From the NCBI GenBank assembly GCA_028023455.1, contig JAQFVV010006425.1:248001-312000 (forward strand): a stretch of DNA of 64,000 bases. The letters are read 5' to 3'. This DNA comes from Epiperipatus broadwayi (Eukaryota > Onychophora > Udeonychophora > Euonychophora > Peripatidae). Each line of letters begins with the position of its first letter. Positions within the stretch are counted from its first letter, which is position 1. The notes under the pieces are model-generated. The model was not told where the DNA came from and did not search any database. It saw only the letters and a list, made by a program, of their open reading frames with translations. The position numbers and the translations under genes were made by a program. Positions 57,721 through 64,000 of the stretch are shown piece after piece.

Positions 57721-58505
57721 ATTTCAAGTCCTGTATAATGTATGTATATAAGAGTGTGTGTATTATGGAATATATGATATAAAAGTAAAAAAGTAAACAT
57801 AAACATAAATACTTAAAAGCTCAATGGTTTCTTAGAGAAGAAAAAATGAATGTAGATCATAATAAATAAATAAAAAATAATAATTTTAAATATTTGAATC
57901 AGGGTTATATTGTAGATAAAAAACAAATTAAATTAAAATTAGCCATAAAATTAAACTTGGATATAGAGTTTTCAACATAAATAATTATTTAAAAGAAATA
58001 CCCTCCTATATTTGAAAAAGATTTTTGGCAAAAATCAACAAGGATATATTGAAATCCCATGAGGCAACATTTTGATATTATTGATGTTTTTAAAAGAATT
58101 AAGAAAATAAAATAAAGTTGAAATGGACGTGTCAATAGACCAGATAACAATGGAAGGACGATTTAAATGCTAATATTAATCACAAAAATTATAAAAGACC
58201 AGCAAAATATTAGTATTGAAATGGGATAAAACTCAAAAGAAATTGTTTGGAGGGCTGAGAAAATGTAAAACTAAATTTGAAAGGAACTGGATAAAATTTG
58301 TTGATATCTTTATTCTGTATTGGATTTATAATATTTGAAATGATTATATTAATGTGTGTTTGTTAGTAAAATTTTAAGGTTTTTCTTAGCATCTAGTTGT
58401 TTATTACTATTAATAGTGACAAAAAATAACCAGAAAATCTGCAACTGCATTCACATATTTTAATTATAATGATAATATATATATATATAATATATATATA
58501 TATAT
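57721..58505. other. Unassigned AT-rich DNA, ends in (TA)n
   Basis: No gene. The (TA)n at 58474-58504 directly borders the next LTR. Confidence 0.5.
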
Positions 58506-60529
58506 TGAAGCAGTCGGATCTAAGTTCAATCCTAGCTTCATGATATCTCACTTGAAGCCCACTTCAAACCCTTGTACTAACCTTGAATTTCCGATGCAAT
58601 GGGTTTTTATATGTTTAGTCCATGCTAGTTTCCTTAAAAAAAAACTATTACATAAATGTATGTTAAAATTAACTCATTTGAGATTTAAATTAATCATTTC
58701 TATTAATAAATTCATGAATTTATATATATTATAACTGCGTGGATTGTGCGTATATATTTATAAATATTTAAATGTACATATTCGTTCTAAAGTTTCATTG
58801 CGTCGGGAATATTTTATTTTACTTTAAATAGTTTCTTCGAATTTTTAGTGATTAAAAGCTACATTCTTTCGATAAGCTTTCAGATTGTCCCTTTCCAAAA
58901 ACAATGGTTAAAGTTTTTATTAATTAGAAAAAAGATAAGTAATTAAAATGTAAGGATGGTCGCTAATTAAAATCATTTTTCTGATTTTAATAATTCATTT
59001 TCTAATTAGAAAATGAATTCAAGTTAATGAGTTTGAAAGCCTTATCGAAGGAATGTATCTAAAAACAACTAGTAAATTTTTTGTGAGATTGATTAGGAAA
59101 GAAGCACTAGCCTGAAGGCATGAGATACAGATAAATAGCCTGAAAAAAGTGTCCAAGCAGCTATTATTCCTCATTAAGAGAAGCCATATATATTTCATTA
59201 GAGAAGAAGCCGCCCAGTTAAATTATGAATAGTGTTTCTACCATGATGGGGGGGGGGGTAACTTCAAGAGTTTGACTACGGTTTCTTAAGTCTCCTGAAA
59301 ATCTTCAATGTGGCTGCAATATAAAAATTCATATACCAATCGTAAGCTGCCGAAACCTTAGAGAAATCCATCAAAATGCTATTCACATAATTTTCAAAAT
59401 TAGCGCATACATTTCATCCAACTGGACTCTGCCCTGTGGAAACTCAGGAACCAGCCAAGGAAGAAATGGTAATATCTTTCCTTTTGAACCTGGCCAGTTC
59501 TGAACTTTAAGTTAAAACATCTTGAAGCTATCTACTGTAAAATTGTCTTTTTATTAATGCTATTTTAAATTATGTAGTAATTCTCTATCTATCTCTAGTC
59601 TTTAAATTTAATATCTGTTAACTTTCCTTTCTTACGATGGCGGTTCGTTTATTTAACCCTATTATATATTTGTTAGATGGTTATTAATATCATTTATTTT
59701 TTATTATATGCCAATAATAACTTCAACTCGATAATAATTTCCTTCGTTGCATATGCCGTGTTCATTTTTAAAGTCGTCAGTACCGTTTATTTCTCAGTTC
59801 CAGTAAAGCATGCTCTCATGCTCTTAAATCGTGATGAATTGATTTTATCAAAGTCAAACAAATTCATATTTATTTATAATTAAGTAAGTTTTCTATTAAA
59901 TATTAAAGTTATGCCCTAAATATGTATCTTGCTCTTTGTGAATTGATTTATGAATATGAAAATAAATCTCACATTCTTTCCTTTAGAATCAGAATAATAA
60001 TTTCAGTCATAGCCAAATACCTTTATCTAAACTTATTTTCTTGTCAGGGGCATAGACATATATTTATCATATAATATTGCGTAATAGTATTGACATATAA
60101 TTTAAATTCCATTTAAAGACTAGAGATAATCTATATCATAATCTAAAAGTTTAACAAAATTATTATTATTAAACATTTTATTAACACATTTGGTTTTTAA
60201 TTTTCTTTCTTATTCAAATTATTTTAATATTAATGCTCACTGTCTGTATTGGCAACCCGAACATATATATATATATGAGTTGACTTAGAAATATCATTAG
60301 TTATTTTGTTATCCTTTGTTAGAGTCAGATCAGGAGTCTCGTTAATCATCATCATCCGTTGAGCTAGTTCTTGGTGCATAATCATGTACCGTCGACTTAT
60401 GTCATCCATTGATTTGATCTGAGCTCATGAGTTGGGTTCGAATTCAGTTTGGTCTGACTGTGTTTGAATCCGACTTTGGGCTGGGTCTTGTTATATTGGG
60501 TTGGCATCTTTTGACCGGTACATTGGTTA
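58506..60529 (+). repeat. 5' LTR of the non-autonomous element
   Basis: Starts TGAAGCAGTC next to a (TA)n. About 95% like 62025-64000 by eye, with small indels. Contains a 28-bp perfect palindrome, a G11 run (59248-59258) and a (TA)n at 60263-60276. The right edge near 60529 is set by the PBS. Open stretches of 60-80 codons inside are not kept between the copies. Confidence 0.82.
58992..59019. repeat. 28-bp perfect palindrome in the LTR
   Basis: Half-site AATTCATTTTCTAA followed by its exact complement, no spacer. Preserved unchanged in the 3' LTR (62509-62536). Confidence 0.95.
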
Positions 60530-60662
60530 TGTTTTTGGCCACCCAATTGTTGGGGCTTCGATTTAATAAATCCCACACCCTGTAGTCAGTATTTATGTTT
60601 TAGCCACCCAAATCATTTAGGCATCGATTAATTAAATTCTACACCCAGTAGAGAGTGATTAT
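60530..60662 (+). repeat. PBS/leader modules of the non-autonomous element
   Basis: TGGCCACCCAATTGTTGGGG (60536-60555) is the PBS, followed by GCTTCGATTTAATAAAT and CACCCTGTAGTC. A second, weaker module starts 66 bp on (AGCCACCC at 60602), and a trace of a third LTR-like end lies at 60660. The 66-bp period and sequence parallel the Gypsy modules at 40245-40381. Confidence 0.75.
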
Positions 60663-60687
60663 ATGTTGTAGAATGTTATATATAGTT

Positions 60688-60809
60688 GAGAAAAAAAGTT
60701 ATGCGATTTATAACGTATAACTGAAATGATTTCAATAAATTAAAATTTGAGAAAAAAAGTTATGCGATTTATAACGTATAACTGAAATGATTTCAATAAA
60801 TTAAAATTT
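60688..60809. repeat. 61-bp tandem duplication
   Basis: Two identical 61-bp units beginning 'gagaaaaaaagttatgcg', in the body of the non-autonomous element. Confidence 0.95.
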
Positions 60810-61232
60810 CATTTTGTAATTTTTTGTCTTATACTTCAAAGTTTTTAAGATTATTTAAGTGTTCGTTCATCAATAGATTTGTTAGTTAAATACCGTAACA
60901 GTATTGTTAATCAAAATAAATATTTTTTTTTAAAAAAAAGAAAGTAATAAGATGGTTTATATATAAATTACTTAAATGTATCTCAGTATATATTATACGT
61001 TTGTTTAATACGCGTTCGTGACAGTAAGGAGGAAAGAAAATTATTGTTAGAAAAGTAGTAAGAGTCGATCTAAGCAAAAGGTAAAATAGATGAAATATTT
61101 TTCTGTGTCAAATTTAATTAGTGTTTATTTCAGTTGTTAGATAAAAATATCCAATATAGATATCACATTAAAAGTTTAATTTCAAAGTATTGCTTGCTAG
61201 CAGTTATTTTAAATGTTCGCTCCTTATTATTA
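60810..61232. other. Element body, non-coding
   Basis: AT-rich part of the body between tandem blocks. No ORF or RNA recognised. Confidence 0.5.
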
Positions 61233-61500
61233 GTAGCCTCAAAGCAGGTGAAGACTTTCAAACTGGGAATTGCACATCAAGCGCTCCGATGTAGTGGACA
61301 ATACGCTTTAATGACAGCACTTTCTAGAGTAACCTCAAAGCAGGTGAAGACCTTCTGACTGGGAATTATATGTCAAGCGATCCAATGCATTGTGACAATA
61401 TGCTTTAATGACAATAATTTCTAGAGTAACCTCAAGGTAGGTGAAGACCTTTTGTGTAACACCAAGCAGCCAGATGCAGTTGGAAAAATGCTTCAATGGT
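61233..61500. repeat. ~96-bp tandem repeat, about 2.8 units
   Basis: Units start at 61233, 61329 and 61426 with 'gtarcctcaaagcaggtgaa'; the third is degraded. The 74-codon open stretch at 61134-61358 partly reflects this repeat and is not a convincing gene. Confidence 0.85.
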
Positions 61501-62010
61501 TTACACACTATTATGCTAGCAAGATTAAAAATGATATCAACAAATAAAAGTTCTTGTAAAATATTAATTTTGACATTTTTTGTGTGTGTGAAAGCCTCAT
61601 GCTTATTTGAAATGAAATAGTTGAACTCCTATGTTTAAAATGTGTTGTCAGTTTTAATAAATAATAAATATTCATCAATTAAATTGTTCTATTCTAAATT
61701 ATGTCAATCATATATGGTTTGGGTGATCAATGGGTTATTTCACGGGTCCTATTAATCTCATATTGCTGACTGGTGCCCATATAAATAAATTTGTCAGCAA
61801 ATAAGATTGTCAGTACAGCAGAGAGTGAGTTGCCTAAATAAATAATAAAAACCAAGTGGATCCAACATAGAAAATTACTAGTATACTTGCTAAAATATAT
61901 CAATATTCATATGTTACTAACTACTTGTATAGTCTAACAATTAATCAAGTAAACTTATATTAATGTATCAAATATAAGTAAAAAGTTTTTTCTTCATTGG
62001 TTTTTTTTTT
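61501..62010. other. Element body, non-coding
   Basis: No ORF or recognised motif between the 96-bp repeats and the purine tract. Confidence 0.5.
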
Positions 62011-62024
62011 GAAGTGGAAAAAAA
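62011..62024 (+). other. Polypurine tract
   Basis: GAAGTGGAAAAAAA directly before the 3' LTR start TGAAGCAGTC; position and composition fit the plus-strand primer. Confidence 0.7.
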
Positions 62025-64000
62025 TGAAGCAGTCAGATCTAAGTTCGATCCTAGCTTCATGATATCTCACCTGAAGCCCACTTCAAACCCTTGTACTAAC
62101 CTTGAATTTCCGATGCAATGGGGTTTTATACATTCAGTCCATGCTAGTTTCCTTAAAGAAAAACTATTACATAATTGCATGTTAAAATTAACTCATTTGA
62201 GATTTAAATTAATCATTTCTATTAATAAATTCATGAATTTATATATATTATAACTGCGTGGATTGTGCGTATATATTTATAAATATTTAAATGTACATAT
62301 TCGTTCTAAAGTTTTGTGTCGGGAATGTTTTATTTTACTTTAAATAGTTTGTTCAAATTTTTAGTGATTAAAAGCTACATTCTTTCGATAAGCTTTCAGA
62401 TTGTCCCTTTCCATAAACAATGGGTAAAGTTTTTATTAATTAGAAAAAAGGTAAGTAATTAAAATGTAAGGTTGGTCGCTAATTAAAATCATTTTTTTTT
62501 ATTTTAATAATTCATTTTCTAATTAGAAAATGAATTCAAGTTAATGAGTTTGAAAGCCTTATCGAAGGAATGTATCTAAAAACAACTAGTAAATTTTTTG
62601 TGAGATTGATTAGGAAAGAAGCACTAGCCTGAAGGCATGAGATACAGATAAATAGCCCAGAAAGAGTGTCCAAGCAGCTATTATTCCTCATTAAGAGAAG
62701 CCATATATATTTCATTAGAGAAGAAGCCGCCCAGTTAAATTATGAAGTAAAATAGTGTTTCTACCATGATGGGGGGGGGGCTTAACTTCAAGAGTCTGAC
62801 TATGGTTTCTTAGGTCCCCTGAAAATCTTCAATGTGGCTGCAATATAAAAATTCATATACCAATTGTAAGCTGCCGAAACCTTAGAGAAATCCATCAAAA
62901 TGCTATTCACATAATTTTCAAAATGCGCACATACGTTTCATCCAACTGGACTCTGCCCTGTGGAAACTCAGGAACCAGCCAAGGAAGAAATGGTAATATC
63001 TTTCCTTTTGAACCTGGACAGTTCTGAACTTTAAGTTAAAACATCTTGAAGCTATCTACTGTAAAATTGTCTTTTTATTAATGCTATTTTAAATTATGTA
63101 GTAATTCTCTATCTAGCTCTAGACTTTAAATTTAATATTTGTTAACTTTCCTTTCTTACGATGGCGATTTGTTTATTTAACCCTATTATATATTTTCTAG
63201 ATGATTATTAATATCATTTATTTTTTATAATATGCCAATAATAACTTCAACTCGATAATAATTTCCTTTGTTGCATTTGCTGTATTCATTTTATAGCTCA
63301 TAAGTCATCAGTACCGTTTATTTCTTAGTTCCAGTAAAGCTCACTCTAATGCTCTTAAATCATGATAAATTGATTTTATTAAAGTCGAACAAATTCATAT
63401 TTATTTACAATTAAGTAATTTTTTCTATTAAATATTAAAGTTATGCCCTAAATATGTATCTTGCTCTTTGTGAATTGATTTACGAATATGAAAATAAATC
63501 TCACATTTTTTCCTTTAGAATCAGAATAATAATTTCAGTTATAGCCAAATACCTTTATCTACCCTTATTTTCTTGTTGATGGCATAGACATATATTTATC
63601 ATATAATATTGCGTAATAGTATTGGCATATAATAAGGACTTCCATTCTTGTTGTAATTATAAATTCCATTTAAATACTAGAGATAATCTATATCATATTC
63701 TAAAAGTTGAACAAAATTATTATTATTAAACATTTTATTAACACATTTGGTTTTTAATTTTCTTTCTTATTCAAATTATTTTAATATTAATGCTCACTGT
63801 CTGTATTGGCAACCCGAACATATATATATATGAGTTGACTTAGAAATATCATTAGTTCTTTTGTTATCCTTTGTTAGAGTCAGATCAGGAGTCTCATTAA
63901 TCATCATCATCCGTTGAGCTAGTTCTTGGTGCATAGTCTTGTACTGTCGACTTATGTCATTCATTGATTTGATCTGAGCTCATGAGTTGGGTTCAAATTC
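62025..64000 (+). repeat. 3' LTR of the non-autonomous element (cut by window end)
   Basis: Parallels 58506-60450. The last base shown equals about 60450 of the 5' copy, so roughly 80 bp of the LTR lie outside the window. It has G10 at 62771-62780 and the intact palindrome at 62509-62536. Confidence 0.82.

Larger units (their letters stand above)
58506..64000 (+). mobile_element. Non-autonomous LTR retrotransposon (3' LTR cut by window end)
   Basis: Two ~2-kb direct repeats (58506-60529 and 62025-64000) flank a 1.5-kb body with a PBS at its left edge and a purine tract at its right edge, so it reads on the plus strand. No gag or pol is found. The body has tandem repeats only. The PBS/leader is clearly related to that of the Gypsy element at 40.2-40.4 kb, suggesting that a Gypsy relative mobilises it. 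Alternatively the coding part was deleted in an ancestor. Confidence 0.8.

Noticed and set aside
1-64000. CRISPR arrays, bacterial operons, promoters or ribosome binding sites
   Set aside because: Composition and transposon content are those of an animal genome; the direct repeats seen are LTRs, tandem repeats and microsatellites without spacer structure.

Overview
The window looks like repeat-dense, gene-poor DNA of an invertebrate metazoan. Base composition is very AT-rich, with long (TA)n microsatellites throughout. The mixture of RTE and other LINEs, Penelope-like elements (PLEs) with GIY-YIG endonucleases, long-LTR Gypsy-type elements and a tRNA-Val-like SINE fits a large animal genome. 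A cephalopod-like mollusc is possible, but the sequence alone does not fix the taxon. I found no host protein-coding gene. Every recognisable coding stretch belongs to a transposable element, so the window is probably intergenic or deep intronic.

Layout. 0-8 kb: a degraded RTE 3' fragment (157-917) and a nearly intact full-length RTE LINE with one uninterrupted 994-codon ORF (4410-7394, minus). 8-18 kb: mostly unassigned AT-rich DNA with (TA)n tracts, a perfect-stem hairpin element (9730-9917), a third RTE fragment, a SINE in each orientation (14.5 and 16.1 kb), and a repeat unit holding a well-formed type I hammerhead ribozyme (13542-13608). 18-27.5 kb: a Penelope C-terminal relic, then a minus-strand concatemer of a long-LTR, almost body-less LTR element (LTR / ~330 bp / LTR / ~330 bp / partial LTR). 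A Penelope GIY-YIG fragment and an unclassified 2.9-kb insertion are nested in it. 27.5-31.7 kb: tandem repeats of 126 bp and ~320 bp, the latter ending in an inverted copy. 31.7-42.5 kb: a complete ~10.8-kb Gypsy-type LTR retrotransposon on the minus strand, with LTRs about 1% diverged and gag and pol carrying nonsense codons and homopolymer frameshifts. 42.5-49.4 kb: three Penelope relics from at least two families in unassigned AT-rich DNA. 49.5-53 kb: a decayed, markedly GC-richer LINE with endonuclease, RT and an RVT-type zinc knuckle. 53-58 kb: MITE-like inverted repeats and two families of hammerhead-bearing repeats, one arranged as a ~450-bp tandem (retrozyme-like). 58.5-64 kb: a plus-strand non-autonomous LTR element, ~2-kb LTRs around a 1.5-kb non-coding body; its 3' LTR runs off the window.

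How the parts relate. The complete Gypsy element and the non-autonomous element at 58.5-64 kb share a 66-bp PBS/leader module that is tandemly repeated in both. The Gypsy element and the 18-27 kb array share LTR ends and PBS layout. The Gypsy family could therefore have mobilised the coding-free elements. The most notable finding is the set of hammerhead ribozyme motifs: three copies of one family, one of them apparently intact, plus decayed copies of a second, possibly PLE-associated family.
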